Shown here piece by piece: positions 1 through 8,336 of a DNA stretch of 64,000 nucleotides. Both the position numbers and the translations under genes were made by a program. The notes beneath the pieces are model-generated. The model was not told the DNA's origin. It searched no databases and worked only from the letters and a program-made list of their open reading frames with translations. This DNA comes from JAIQFL01 sp035295745 (GTDB lineage: Bacteria; Acidobacteriota; Terriglobia; Bryobacterales; Bryobacteraceae), in contig DATGIL010000045.1 in NCBI GenBank assembly GCA_035295745.1, forward strand, positions 9,856 to 73,855, given 5' to 3'. How positions within the stretch are numbered: the stretch's first letter is position 1; the number at the start of each line of letters is the position of its first letter.

Positions 1-1
1 G

Positions 2-1897
2 GGCGCGGCAGGTCGTATTGCTCTGGTCGAGGAAGGCGCGAGGTTGCTCCGCGTCTCTCCCCAAATGTGCACGGCGCGTGCTGGCGCCGTGCACTCCGGA
101 GGAAGGTCGATCCGGTACGGTGATATCGTCGCCCGCGGTGATCTGCGGCGAACGTTCACGCGCGAGCAGCTCGAACATATTCCGATAAAGGCCCCGGACC
201 AGCGCCGTCTAATCGGGCGGGAAACTCCGGCGTTGGACGTTCCGGTGAAGGTCAACGGCAAGGCCGTCTACGGCCTGGACGCAAAGGTGGAGGGAATGGT
301 GTATGCGCGCCCGAAGATTCCACCAACGCGTTACGACTCCAAAGTGATCTCGATTGACGACTCGGCGGCGAGGCGGGTGCCAGGCTATCTTAGTAGCCTG
401 GCTCTGGAGGACCCGTCCGGCACCGTGCCCGGCTGGGTGATGGTGTTCGCTGAAAGCTTCGTCGCCGCGAACCGCGCCGCCGACCTGGTGAAGGTGACGT
501 GGCGCTCGGGCAAAGCAGCGAGCGTATCCGAGCGGGACATTCAGAATCGTGCAGCGGAGCTGATTGCGAATCGCAACGGAGGCTCCCTGCTGGTCGACGA
601 TCCGGGCGTCGAGGCGACGCTCGCGTCGGCGCAGCGGAAGATCGAGAGAACCTACACCACGGGCACCGTGATGCACTTCGCGTTGGAACCGGTCAACGCG
701 CTGGCTTTTGAAAAGGACGGCGTCTTCGAAATTCATACCGGGAATCAATGGCAGACGTTGATCCTTCCAGTGCTGGCCAAGGCGTTGGGGCGCAGCCAGG
801 ACAAGATCGTGCTGCGCAGTTACCTGATCGGCGGGGGATTCGGACGCCGCCTGGACGGTGACTATGCCGTGCCGGCTGCGTTGGCCGCGAAGGCGATCGG
901 CAAGCCGGTCAAGATGGTCTGCACGCGCCCCGACGACATGCGTTTCGATTGTCCACGATCCCCAACGACGCAGGTGTTGCGCATGGCCTGGGGAGATGGA
1001 GGCCGCGTAACAGCAATGGATCATCAGGCGGCGGCCGGATGGCCGACTGCGGTGATGGCCCCGTCCTTCATGATGAAAGGAATCAACGGTGTTCCCTACG
1101 ATCCCTTCTCAATCTCGGGCGCGGATCACTGGTACACGGTAGGAGCCCAGCGGGTTCGCGCGTTGCGCAATGATCTGGCGGAACGGACGTTTCGGCCCGG
1201 TTACCTGCGCTCCGTCGGGGCGGGCTGGACCAACTGGGCGCTCGAAAGTTTCATGGACGAGGCGGCGCTCGCGGCTGGTGTCGATCCGGTCGAGTTTCGT
1301 CTGCGCATGCTCGATGGCGCCGGCCGGAATGCCGGATCGTCGCCGAGCTCGGTGGGGGGCGCGCACCGGCAGGCGGCCGTGCTCGCCCGCGTGGCTCAGC
1401 AGGCCGGTTGGGGTAAGTCGATGCCCAGAGATGTTGGACTCGGTATCGCGACCACTTTCGGCCAGGAGCGCGACATGCCCACCTGGCTAGCCTGTGCCGC
1501 TCGCGTGCGGGTCGACCGCTCCAACGGCCACGTCGCGGTGGAGAAGCTGACCATGGTCATTGATGCCGGGACCATCATTCATCCGGATAGCGCCGAGGCG
1601 CAGGTGGAGGGCGCGCTTTTGTGGGGGTTGGGAATGGCGCTGCATGAAGGATCGGAGTTCATCAACGGGCAGGCGAAGGATACCAACCTCGACACTTATC
1701 GCGTGCTGCGCATGGCCGACGTGCCGGAAATCGAGGTTGAGTTTCTCCCCAGTACGGAAGCCCCGGTTGGGCTCGGGGAACCGGCGACCACCGGAGTTGC
1801 ACCGGCGATAGGAAATGCGATCTTCGCCGCTTGCGGCGCACGCCTCCGCCATCTGCCGATGCGGCCCGCAGCAGTGTTGGAAGCGCTTGCGCACTGA
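2..1897 (+). CDS. Xanthine dehydrogenase-family molybdopterin-binding subunit (isoquinoline 1-oxidoreductase beta-like), 5' end missing
   Basis: This is the large, molybdenum-cofactor-binding subunit of a molybdenum hydroxylase. The frame is open to the left edge, so the true start lies outside the window; the first possible start inside is a TTG at 44. The glycine-rich IGGGFGRR segment lies about 260 codons after that TTG, and the GLGEP motif, which carries the glutamate expected at the active site of this family, lies near codon 576 just before the stop. The family normally has about 700-750 residues, so roughly the first hundred are missing here. By family it would work with a small 2Fe-2S subunit, which should lie upstream if present. 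The substrate cannot be told from sequence. Confidence 0.85.
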   Translation, partial: GAAGRIALVEEGARLLRVSPQMCTARAGAVHSGGRSIRYGDIVARGDLRRTFTREQLEHIPIKAPDQRRLIGRETPALDVPVKVNGKAVYGLDAKVEGMVYARPKIPPTRYDSKVISIDDSAARRVPGYLSSLALEDPSGTVPGWVMVFAESFVAANRAADLVKVTWRSGKAASVSERDIQNRAAELIANRNGGSLLVDDPGVEATLASAQRKIERTYTTGTVMHFALEPVNALAFEKDGVFEIHTGNQWQTLILPVLAKALGRSQDKIVLRSYLIGGGFGRRLDGDYAVPAALAAKAIGKPVKMVCTRPDDMRFDCPRSPTTQVLRMAWGDGGRVTAMDHQAAAGWPTAVMAPSFMMKGINGVPYDPFSISGADHWYTVGAQRVRALRNDLAERTFRPGYLRSVGAGWTNWALESFMDEAALAAGVDPVEFRLRMLDGAGRNAGSSPSSVGGAHRQAAVLARVAQQAGWGKSMPRDVGLGIATTFGQERDMPTWLACAARVRVDRSNGHVAVEKLTMVIDAGTIIHPDSAEAQVEGALLWGLGMALHEGSEFINGQAKDTNLDTYRVLRMADVPEIEVEFLPSTEAPVGLGEPATTGVAPAIGNAIFAACGARLRHLPMRPAAVLEALAH

Positions 1898-1903
1898 GCT
1901 TGA

Positions 1904-2467
1904 TTATGGCAGCGGCGGAATAGGATGGGAGGTCTCGGCCGGGTAGGTGATCGTGGTGCCCCGAACTTGGGCAAACAGAGTGAGAGTGTGAATCTGGCGG
2001 CGCGTAGCGCTCATGATGTCCTCCGTGCGAATTCCGCGCACGAGCAAGGCGTCAGCGATGAGCGACCGATGGCAGCGCCAGGGCACCGCTTCAGCGCACA
2101 TCAAGGCGATTTGATCTTGCTTAGCCGTTTGGATCGCTTCTTCGAGGCTCTCCACAAACTCGCGCGTTTGCATGTAATCCGCATAGCCGCGAAAGGAGGC
2201 ATTTCGCCAGCCTCCGTTGGGCGAATCGCGCCTGGCATGGCGAAGGCCGCCAAGACCTGGCATGTGGATATATTTCAAGCCGGACTTCATGAGAGATCGA
2301 CCCAACGAATCCTGATTGAACTGCGGATTGTGAGCGGAACGCGGCACCGTGCGCACATCCACGACGCAAGTTACCCCGTGTACCCGGAGCAGATGGATGA
2401 ATTCATCGATCGTGCGCGTGGAATGACCGATCGTCATTACGAGCGGCAAAAGTTCTTGATTCGGCAT
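1904..2467 (-). CDS. DUF488 family protein
   Basis: A 187-residue protein with the layout of DUF488: an N-terminal TIGHSTR segment, a VVDVRTVPRS strand-loop, a conserved GLGG near the middle and a late MCAEAVPWRCHR segment with Cys, Glu and His. The biochemical function of the family is not established. It is convergent with the molybdenum hydroxylase gene, with only six bases between the stops, and is followed on the same strand spacing by the DUF2945 gene, which lies four bases upstream of its start. The two probably share a transcript. The start at 2467 has no clear ribosome binding site, and a later ATG (TIGHSTR minus one) is possible. Confidence 0.8.
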   Translation of the reverse strand: MPNQELLPLVMTIGHSTRTIDEFIHLLRVHGVTCVVDVRTVPRSAHNPQFNQDSLGRSLMKSGLKYIHMPGLGGLRHARRDSPNGGWRNASFRGYADYMQTREFVESLEEAIQTAKQDQIALMCAEAVPWRCHRSLIADALLVRGIRTEDIMSATRRQIHTLTLFAQVRGTTITYPAETSHPIPPLP

Positions 2468-2471
2468 GCTT

Positions 2472-2687
2472 CTACTTCTGGATTTTCTTGAGCGCCGAAC
2501 CTTTGTGCATGGCCAGATGGTCGGTGGTGTCGCTTTTGATCAAGTACTGCGGCTCGTCCTTCGAAGCATGGACCATGTATCCCTTGAACCTAATAGCAGA
2601 GGTGATCTTTTTCTTGATCGTTCCCCGGACAGGCCCTGCCTCCGAATTCCATCCCACATGATCTCCGACCTTCAAGTCCGTGTTCAT
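2472..2687 (-). CDS. DUF2945 / HVA1-type TUDOR-like small protein
   Basis: A 71-residue basic protein with the pattern VGDHVGWNSEAGPVRGTI near the N terminus, then a beta-rich stretch and YLIKSDTTDHLAMHKGSAL. This matches the small DUF2945 family, described as having a TUDOR-like fold; its role is unknown. It lies directly upstream of the DUF488 gene on the same strand with four bases between them, which suggests co-expression. The length is normal for the family. Confidence 0.7.
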   Translation of the reverse strand: MNTDLKVGDHVGWNSEAGPVRGTIKKKITSAIRFKGYMVHASKDEPQYLIKSDTTDHLAMHKGSALKKIQK

Positions 2688-2717
2688 CCGGTCCGGTCTC
2701 TCAAGCCGGCGAGCTAG

Positions 2718-3437
2718 TTACCACTTGCCTACGTGCGCACCGCCATCCACGTGCAGCACCTCCCCGGTCACTTGACCGGCTTCTGTCAGATAAACGACCG
2801 CGTCCACGACGTCTTTCACCCCGGAAATCTGACCCATCGGTTGCAGCGTCTTGAGCAAATCCTTCGACTGCCCCTCATGCATGGGCGTGTCGACTACCCC
2901 CGGCGCAACGGCGTTGACGCGTATGCCCTGCCTGGCATATTCCATCGCCAGGCTCCGCGTAACGGCTTCCAAGCCTCCCTTGATCATCATCGCAACGGAC
3001 GAATTAATCCCAGCGATCGGATGATTCACCTGGGCCGCGGTAACATTGACGATGCTTCCACCGGTGTTCTGAGTCAGCATTTGCTTGACGGCCAGCTGCG
3101 TGAGCAGCAGAAAGCCTTCGAGGTTAACCGATGCCAGAGCACGGAGATCCTCAACTGTGTAGTCCGTGAACTGTTTCGCGAAATAGATGCCGGCATTGTT
3201 GACCAGCGCATCAATGGAGTTGAATCTGTTCTTCGCAACCTCGGCGATCTTTGAAGCGGTGGCCGCTTCGGCAATGCTTCCATCGACCAACGCAAGTTTA
3301 TCCGAGGCTTCGAACGGGTTCGACGTCGTGATTTTCAGCGCGTTCGCCACTACGTTGTAACCGCGATCCAGAAACGCCTTCACAAGCCCTGCTCCAATTC
3401 CCTTAGAACCACCGGTCACGATTACCGTCTGGCGCAT
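2718..3437 (-). CDS. Short-chain dehydrogenase/reductase (SDR)
   Basis: A classical SDR of about 239 residues. The NAD(P)-binding TGGSKGIGAG motif is at residues 8-17 and the VNNAGIY motif follows. The usual Tyr-x3-Lys catalytic pair is not seen in its normal form: after the serine-containing GSIVNVTA strand the sequence reads GINSSVAMMIKGGLEA, so the expected Tyr position holds Val or Ala while the Lys is kept. The protein ends with VLHVDGGAHVGKW, a usual SDR C-terminal element. I chose the ATG at 3437 because GAGGTGA lies eight bases before it; a longer frame upstream to 3605 has no family similarity. Activity as an oxidoreductase is doubtful if the tyrosine is truly lost. Confidence 0.82.
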   Translation of the reverse strand: MRQTVIVTGGSKGIGAGLVKAFLDRGYNVVANALKITTSNPFEASDKLALVDGSIAEAATASKIAEVAKNRFNSIDALVNNAGIYFAKQFTDYTVEDLRALASVNLEGFLLLTQLAVKQMLTQNTGGSIVNVTAAQVNHPIAGINSSVAMMIKGGLEAVTRSLAMEYARQGIRVNAVAPGVVDTPMHEGQSKDLLKTLQPMGQISGVKDVVDAVVYLTEAGQVTGEVLHVDGGAHVGKW

Positions 3438-4051
3438 ACTGGTCACCTCATTGCATGCTCTCTTCCGATCGAAGGCCAGGCTGCCTCTGCCATTCGCCGT
3501 TGAGCTGACATCGGTTAGTAAGGATTTTGCAGGCAAGTCGGCCAACGCGAAAACGCAGACGACGGGATGCCGCGTCGGACATTCGCCAGTCGCCATCGTC
3601 CTCACTGTCCTGAAACTGCCAAACGTCTTCCAGATAGTTTTGGCCGTAGCAGGTTTGGGAGACCATCACGTTGTCACCCGATAGCGGCTTTCCACCGACT
3701 CCCACACTCCCTCGGAAATCCCGCTAACGGGGCGAGATCCCCACTTCCCCACCGCGCCGACAGCTGGTCCGGGGTTGAAAGCAAAGATTAAGACCAGAAA
3801 GGAGGCGGCCTGACGGCCGCATCACTTTGTACTACAAACCGGACAGATCACGCTCGGTCTGCATCCCCTGTTCGAGTGGGCCAAAGGCGGGCGGAGTTCC
3901 CATGCTGGTGGCCGCCCGGGTGCGTGAGAATCCGCGCAACCTGTTGAAGGAGATTGGTTGCGGGGGACTGCAACGCTCCGAAGGCACTGCGGCTGCGCTT
4001 CAGACTGGCGTTAGCACGTTAGCCGCACCATTTGTTATTCTCGCTATCGGA
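3438..4051. other. Region without a supported gene
   Basis: I see no recognisable gene here. An 85-codon minus-strand frame (3448-3705) ends just before the ribosome binding site of the SDR gene and has no family I know. At about 3806-3821 there is a short G+C-rich inverted repeat (GCGGCC with GGCCGC). A plus-strand frame opens at 3827 and runs into the DUF7710-like gene, but its first 75 residues look non-coding. Confidence 0.5.
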
Positions 4052-4345
4052 ATGAACGACCTGACGATGACCGAAGTGTGGGTTTTCAGCGGAGCGAAGA
4101 GGCACTTTCCAGGCGGTGTATTCACAAGTCGAGAAATCGCAGAGCCGTGGATTCTGAAGAATCGTTTGACCGGAACGCTTACCCTGTATCCGGTCGATGT
4201 TGGAGCATACGAACGGGCGATTGATAAGGGGCTGTTCCGGCCCAAGAAGCCGCACGAATCGGAACCCGAATTCATCGGCGGATTCTCGGATGCTGGAATG
4301 GAACACTATCACTACGAAAACGGCGAACGCCAGAGTGGATGGTAG
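4052..4345 (+). CDS. DUF7710-like small protein
   Basis: A 97-residue protein. The conserved features I recognise are TEVWVFSGAKRHFPGGVF near the start, a GTLTLYPVDVGAYERAI segment, FRPKK, and the terminal EHYHYENG. These match the small domain family DUF7710, whose function is unknown. The frame is open further upstream to 3827, but similarity begins only at the ATG at 4052 (or 4067), so I start there. It lies directly beside the tRNA-Met fragment and integrase remnant at 4378-5103 and may be a leftover cargo gene of that older insertion. Confidence 0.6.
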   Translation: MNDLTMTEVWVFSGAKRHFPGGVFTSREIAEPWILKNRLTGTLTLYPVDVGAYERAIDKGLFRPKKPHESEPEFIGGFSDAGMEHYHYENGERQSGW

Positions 4346-4377
4346 GCCGGAACCGATGTAGATGTATTTAGATTTTT

Positions 4378-4422
4378 TGGTTGCGGGGGGTGGATTTGAA
4401 CCACCGACCTTTGGGTTATGAG
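4378..4422 (-). pseudogene. 3' fragment of a tRNA-Met gene (old attachment-site remnant)
   Basis: Read on the minus strand, these 45 bases run from the anticodon loop (CTCATAA, anticodon CAT) through the variable loop, the T arm with GGTTCAAATCC, the acceptor 3' strand and an encoded CCA at 4378-4380. The 5' half of the tRNA is absent; the sequence beyond 4422 is unrelated. A clean cut in the anticodon stem-loop is typical of the duplicated 3' end left by a tRNA-targeting integrase. A decayed integrase lies immediately next to it. Confidence 0.8.
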
Positions 4423-4450
4423 ACGAACGAGTGGTCCGGGGTTCCATCCG

Positions 4451-5103
4451 ATGTCAATCCGGATTCGGCCGCACTATGTCACATGGTCCGAACAGCAGAA
4501 GATCGAAGTCGCCGGGCCGGAGTATCTGCGAAACGTCATCCGGATAGTGACCGAAACCGGACTTCGGATCTACAAGGAGCGACACCGATGAAGAAGGAGC
4601 AGCTCGATCTGGAGAACGGGTCGGTGTGGATTCCGGACTCGAAAACGCCGAACGGCATTGCGGAGGTGCCTCTCACGGAGATCGCCGCTGATGCATTTCG
4701 GAAGCGACTGGCTCTCTCAGGACCCAGCCCTTTCCTTTTCCCGAGCGAAGAGAATCCCGACGGCTATCAGAAGACATTCAAGACCGTTTGGCACGCGACC
4801 CTTCGCCGGGCGAAGGTTCGATATTTTCGCATTTACGATCTCCGATCTGCGTACGCTACCCGCCTCAGCGCCGGCGGCGTCGCCGACGAGTGGGTCACGC
4901 AGTTGCTCCGGCAGGGCGATGCGAAGGTATTCAAGAAGTACTCGCAGATGAAACTGCAGATGAAGGGAGAGGCGCTGGCGAAATCGAATCGCCAGGCCAA
5001 CGAAAGCGGCCCGAGTTTTGGCACAGTCAAAGGCCAATCCGAGCCGGGTTTTGGCACAGTAGAGGTAAAGGAACAGCGAAAGCGATGGAAGCCCCATCAA
5101 TGA
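4451..5103 (+). pseudogene. Tyrosine integrase remnant, truncated and frameshifted
   Basis: Only the catalytic half of a phage-type integrase remains. From 4451 to about 4587 the coding frame holds PEYLRNVIRIVTETGLRIYK, including the first catalytic arginine. A one-base shift then moves the reading frame, and from 4588 to 5103 it holds DLENGSVWIPDSKT, IYDLRSAYATRL (the HxxR box, with Tyr in place of the first His) and KVFKKYSQM with the candidate nucleophilic tyrosine. The N-terminal arm-binding and core-binding domains are missing. Its position beside the tRNA-Met fragment suggests that it once catalysed insertion there. It is not closely similar to the intact integrase at 6423-7661. Confidence 0.75.
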
Positions 5104-5128
5104 ACTCTTTTGGAATCAGCAGGAGGTT

Positions 5129-5178
5129 TGGTCGGGGCGGGGCGATTTGAACGCCCGACCCCCTGCGCCCAAGGCAGG
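5129..5178. repeat. Left attachment site (50-bp copy of the tRNA-Pro 3' end)
   Basis: Identical base for base to 27965-28014. On the minus strand it covers the anticodon stem-loop through the CCA end of tRNA-Pro(TGG). The D arm and the 5' acceptor strand are absent, so it cannot make a tRNA. Reading through it on the plus strand gives the well-known false protein motif GRFERPTPCAQ. Confidence 0.92.
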
Positions 5179-5202
5179 CCAGGAAGCAGCGGACTGAGTG
5201 GA

Positions 5203-5286
5203 TTCAGTGGGTTAGAAATTGAGAGGGGGTGCTTGGGCGTGTCTCATCGGATGGGTCGGACCAATCTGCACCAGAAAATGCACCGT
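5203..5286. repeat. Candidate integrase arm sites at the left end
   Basis: Just inside the left repeat lie TTCAGTGGGT (5203-5212), whose reverse complement is at 27950-27959 just inside the right repeat, and AAATGCACCGT (5276-5286), whose direct copy is at 27916-27926. The second is part of a longer similar stretch with an extra TGCACC upstream at both ends. Short sites shared by both ends of an element, next to the core repeat, are what arm-type integrase or excisionase sites look like; binding is inferred. Confidence 0.5.
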
Positions 5287-5287
5287 G

Positions 5288-6388
5288 TCACGGGCTTACG
5301 TTGCGTACTGCATTCCCCAATAGTTTGGCTTCTCTTTGCTGAAGATGAGCCAAGACATCGGTAAGTTCTTTCACGCCGTCAATGGCCTCTCGCACCTTTG
5401 CACGCCCTTCGTCATTCACCAAATCGTATTCCTTATAAAGCCGCATCTTTGCACGTGAGGCGAACGTGCGGTTGTCGTTCATCACAGCGATGGCGAGGTT
5501 TGTCAAAAGATCCTCTGCTTCAGGTGGGTCCAGATAGGGGCCAATGCCCGTGAGCGCATCCAAAAGCCGTCCCAACGACTCCTGATCGCTTGCCCTTGGC
5601 AACAGGTGGGCCTTTACGAAGCGTTGTTCGTCCGGGTCCAAAAACTGTAGGTCGGAGCCACGAAAAAATGCTTCTTCGTATGCCAGAACAGTGTACTCAT
5701 CCTGACCTCGAAAGACTCCATAGACGTTCTTCGCAATCTTCCTCTTGGTCTCCTGCGGCGAGGCGTCGAACGTCTTTCGGTAACAGGCCCGAAGGTGCTC
5801 CATGTTTTTTGGCGTAGCTTCTTGGTTTTCGGGAGAATAGAGATACGCCTTCGGTATGATCTCAATTAACAGTCGTTCGATTTCGCATGGTTGCGATGAA
5901 TCGACAAGATGGGAAACGAGAGGGAGCGCTGACGTACCACCCCGCAGCCGTGCGAATAGCTGTTCCGCCGTGTAGCCATAGGTGCTCTTCTTCCTCTTCG
6001 CAACCGCCTTGACGATGATTTCAACAAGTTCGGAAGCAACCACAGCGCCGCTCTTCTCAACATGTTTTTCCAATCTCTTGAGGCGACCCGGATGGATCAG
6101 ATTTCGATACTTCCGAACGACCGTTGTGAGATCAACCGTCTCATCCGAAAGCACACCCGTCTTCTTACAGAGCGCAACCAACTCTGACAACTCCAGTGAA
6201 TCCAGCTTTGAATGGTCAACGCTCTTTTCTGCGTAAAGGGCATCTATCAACAGGGCTTCGATCAGGCTACCTGCAAGCACGTGGACGGCTTTCCATGCTC
6301 CCGCTTTTAGGCAGGCGTGTATTTCTCTGTAGTCGCTATCCAAACACTCCCGGAGTTCCGGGATGGCGATGAAGTTGAAGTCAGCCAT
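5288..6388 (-). CDS. HEPN-like protein of unknown function
   Basis: A 366-residue protein lying between the left attachment site and the integrase. The first 130 residues are helical, with AVHVLAGSLIEALLIDAL and then VVRKYRNLIHPGR at residues 90-102. The RN-xx-H arrangement followed by PG resembles the HEPN superfamily, many members of which are RNases in toxin or defence systems. The remaining 240 residues are mostly helical and I do not recognise them. The integrase start lies upstream and only 34 bases separate the two genes, so co-expression is likely. The end of an integrative element is a common place for defence cargo. The RNase role is inferred only. Confidence 0.7.
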   Translation of the reverse strand: MADFNFIAIPELRECLDSDYREIHACLKAGAWKAVHVLAGSLIEALLIDALYAEKSVDHSKLDSLELSELVALCKKTGVLSDETVDLTTVVRKYRNLIHPGRLKRLEKHVEKSGAVVASELVEIIVKAVAKRKKSTYGYTAEQLFARLRGGTSALPLVSHLVDSSQPCEIERLLIEIIPKAYLYSPENQEATPKNMEHLRACYRKTFDASPQETKRKIAKNVYGVFRGQDEYTVLAYEEAFFRGSDLQFLDPDEQRFVKAHLLPRASDQESLGRLLDALTGIGPYLDPPEAEDLLTNLAIAVMNDNRTFASRAKMRLYKEYDLVNDEGRAKVREAIDGVKELTDVLAHLQQREAKLLGNAVRNVSP

Positions 6389-6422
6389 CGCAGGAATGAT
6401 AGCTCTTTCAGATCCCGTATTG

Positions 6423-7661
6423 CTATGCCACCCGCCCCGGCTTTCTTCCGGTTGAGATTGCCTTTGGCGCTGTCTTCTTTTTAGTTGTCAATCGTTCCAT
6501 CCGATTTACAGCTTTCTTCTGCGCTTCAGGAATCGTCTGCATGTAGACGTTGCGTGTGATTTCAGGTGAGGCATGTCGCAACTGTGCTTGGATGCTTTTG
6601 TCCGTGATCCCGGCCTCGTGGGCCTCTGTGGCGTAGCCCCGTCTGAACATGTGATATCCGATCCGGCCAAGTTTCGCTTTGTCGGCGGCGGGGAGCAGAG
6701 TCCGATCAAGCCAGTTCTTGTAGTGGATCGCTGTCCCTTTCTTGCTGGCGAAGACGAACCCTTCCGGTGACGAGTCCGTGCAAGAAGATTTCCACCACAG
6801 CAGATCCACGCAAAGCTCTGCCGGTAACGGAATGATGCCAATACTGGACTTCGTTTTCGGTACGACTTCGGCTTGAAAGCGGTTCATCTGGCGAACCACC
6901 GCTACGCAGTCGCCGGTGAAGTCCTTCCATTTCAGCCCAAAAAGTTCGCCACGGCGCAGCCCTCCAAGGAACAAAAGACCTGCCATAATCTGATCCCGGC
7001 GAGAGGGCAACTCTTCCTTCAGGCGATTGAAGTCCTCAAGCGATAGATAACGGCGCACCGGCTCACCGACACCATCTGGCAAAGACAACCGCCGTGCAGG
7101 ACTTTTTGGGAGAACGTCTTCCTCAACCGCATAGGCGAAGATTGCTTTCAGATAGGTCAGGCAGTGCTCGACAACGCTCTTCGAGTAGCCTTCGGTGACC
7201 AGACTTTTCAGGAATTCTTGCATGTCGGAGTCCGTAATGTCCTTCAGTGCCACGTCTCCGAATCGGGGAAACAGCTTCGTGTCCTTGTAATACTCGAACG
7301 TATATTTCGTGGTCTCCCGCCAGCGGGGTTTGCGGGACTTCTCGAACTGTTCCGTTGTAAACCAGCGGAAGTTCTTTTCGGCAATTTGCGAAGGATGTAG
7401 TCGTGTGCTCTTGCCAATAACGGAGTCGCACACCTTCAGCCACTCTTTCATGGCATCCTTCTTGGACCGCAGGCCGGGACCGTGATGTACTTTTCGTCCG
7501 ATCTCGTAGGCTCCGCCACGCACACGGCGTCTTCCTTCGGGTGCGGTGTTATCTTTGACGAATCGGTTCCATCGGGCTATGAAAACGCTACCCGATGCAG
7601 TCTCCACTTCGTCAATCCATCCGTTCCCTATCGGCCCTTCGAGAATTCGTTTCTTCGCCAT
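6423..7661 (-). CDS. Tyrosine integrase of the island
   Basis: A 412-residue site-specific recombinase of normal phage-integrase length. An SAM-like core-binding region (about residues 95-190, WFTTEQFEKSRKPRWRETTK onwards) is followed by the catalytic domain with LGGLRRGELFGLKW (first Arg), YHMFRRGYATEAHEAG (HxxR box) and HASPEITRNVYMQT (Tyr nucleophile near residue 375). All key residues are present, so it should be active. It is the best candidate for integration at tRNA-Pro, because it is the only intact tyrosine recombinase and lies about 1.2 kb from the left repeat. The excisionase-like gene is directly upstream on the same strand. Confidence 0.92.
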   Translation of the reverse strand: MAKKRILEGPIGNGWIDEVETASGSVFIARWNRFVKDNTAPEGRRRVRGGAYEIGRKVHHGPGLRSKKDAMKEWLKVCDSVIGKSTRLHPSQIAEKNFRWFTTEQFEKSRKPRWRETTKYTFEYYKDTKLFPRFGDVALKDITDSDMQEFLKSLVTEGYSKSVVEHCLTYLKAIFAYAVEEDVLPKSPARRLSLPDGVGEPVRRYLSLEDFNRLKEELPSRRDQIMAGLLFLGGLRRGELFGLKWKDFTGDCVAVVRQMNRFQAEVVPKTKSSIGIIPLPAELCVDLLWWKSSCTDSSPEGFVFASKKGTAIHYKNWLDRTLLPAADKAKLGRIGYHMFRRGYATEAHEAGITDKSIQAQLRHASPEITRNVYMQTIPEAQKKAVNRMERLTTKKKTAPKAISTGRKPGRVA

Positions 7662-7701
7662 CTTACCCTCAATTAGTTTAGTCTCGTGCGATCACAAATC
7701 G

Positions 7702-7983
7702 CTACTCCCACGTCGCTTTGGTACTCACCATTGAATCAAGCCATTCCATGACGGCTTGACGCTTGAAGCGAATCATCTTGCCGATGCGAATATGCGGGAT
7801 GATCGGTTCGATGCGGGTGACGTGATCCATCACCCACGAAGCCTTCACGTCGATGAGGCTTGCCACTTCATCGGGCGTCCACAATTTCTCGATTCTGGCC
7901 GATTCATCGACCTCTCTCTTGGCATTACCCGAAACTAAACCTTGAACGCTCCCGGCGCTTCCTACTTCAACACTGGCAGACAT
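7702..7983 (-). CDS. Excisionase-like helix-turn-helix protein (AlpA/HTH_17 type)
   Basis: A small protein whose second half reads LWTPDEVASLIDVKASWVMDHV, then PHIRIGKMIRFKRQAVMEWLDS. This is the MerR-like winged helix of AlpA and excisionase proteins. Such proteins bend DNA during excision or regulate the integrase. It is 40 bases upstream of the integrase and probably co-transcribed with it. I chose the ATG at 7983; a TTG at 7998 adds five residues and cannot be excluded, and neither has a strong ribosome binding site. About 330 bases of gene-free DNA lie upstream. Confidence 0.8.
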   Translation of the reverse strand: MSASVEVGSAGSVQGLVSGNAKREVDESARIEKLWTPDEVASLIDVKASWVMDHVTRIEPIIPHIRIGKMIRFKRQAVMEWLDSMVSTKATWE

Positions 7984-8336
7984 TACATTTGGCACCAACT
8001 TTCATAAAGTCAACTGGTCGCCTTCTCAGGCTCGAAGTTGCTCCGGGCCGGGAACGATTTCCCGTACCCTACCGTCACCGGGCGCTGCCGGTTCCCGGCG
8101 AATGAACTTCACGTCGAATCACGAAACATTTTGCTGTCTCCTTTCACTGAAAATTTTTCAGCGCCATATTTGGCCGGGGCGCTGCCGGGTTGCTGAGAAG
8201 CCTTCCCACAGGCCACGAGTGGGCGTGCTAGTTGATAGGGTGCTGACGGTCCTGGTCGGTTCCAGGTCGCCAGCATTCCGCACAAGCGATTACCGCAACC
8301 GGCTTATCCGTTTGCGTGCGGCGGGGCTGGCTGGTT
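7984..8336 (-). promoter_or_regulatory. Gene-free leader with hairpins and a six-codon ORF
   Basis: No normal gene is present. On the minus strand a strong AAAGGAG (8138-8144) precedes an ATG at 8129 by eight bases, but the frame ends after six codons (MFRDST). A 15-base inverted repeat (CTGAAAA, one base, TTTTCAG; 8147-8161) lies just before the ribosome binding site, and a 7-bp CGGGAAC/GTTCCCG stem follows the tiny ORF, before the excisionase gene. The layout resembles an attenuation-type leader, but this is conjecture. The interval also contains the first copy of a duplicated hairpin (8239-8274). Confidence 0.4.
8239..8274 (-). repeat. Duplicated RNA-hairpin motif, copy 1
   Basis: On the minus strand the element forms a CCTGG/CCAGG stem with a six-base loop, enclosed by GCTG/CAGC. 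Copy 2 (8769-8802) has the same sequence with four differences. One changes the closing pair from G-C to G-U (CAGC to TAGC) and keeps the helix. Both copies lie just after the stop codon of a minus-strand gene. Confidence 0.6.

Noticed and set aside
3448..3705. Minus-strand 85-codon ORF before the SDR gene
   Set aside because: No family, no ribosome binding site, and it ends at the SDR ribosome binding site; probably leader DNA.
4381..4440. Protein start containing GVDLNHRPLGYE
   Set aside because: This is the well-known false translation of the antisense strand of a tRNA-Met 3' end; here the tRNA fragment is at 4378-4422.
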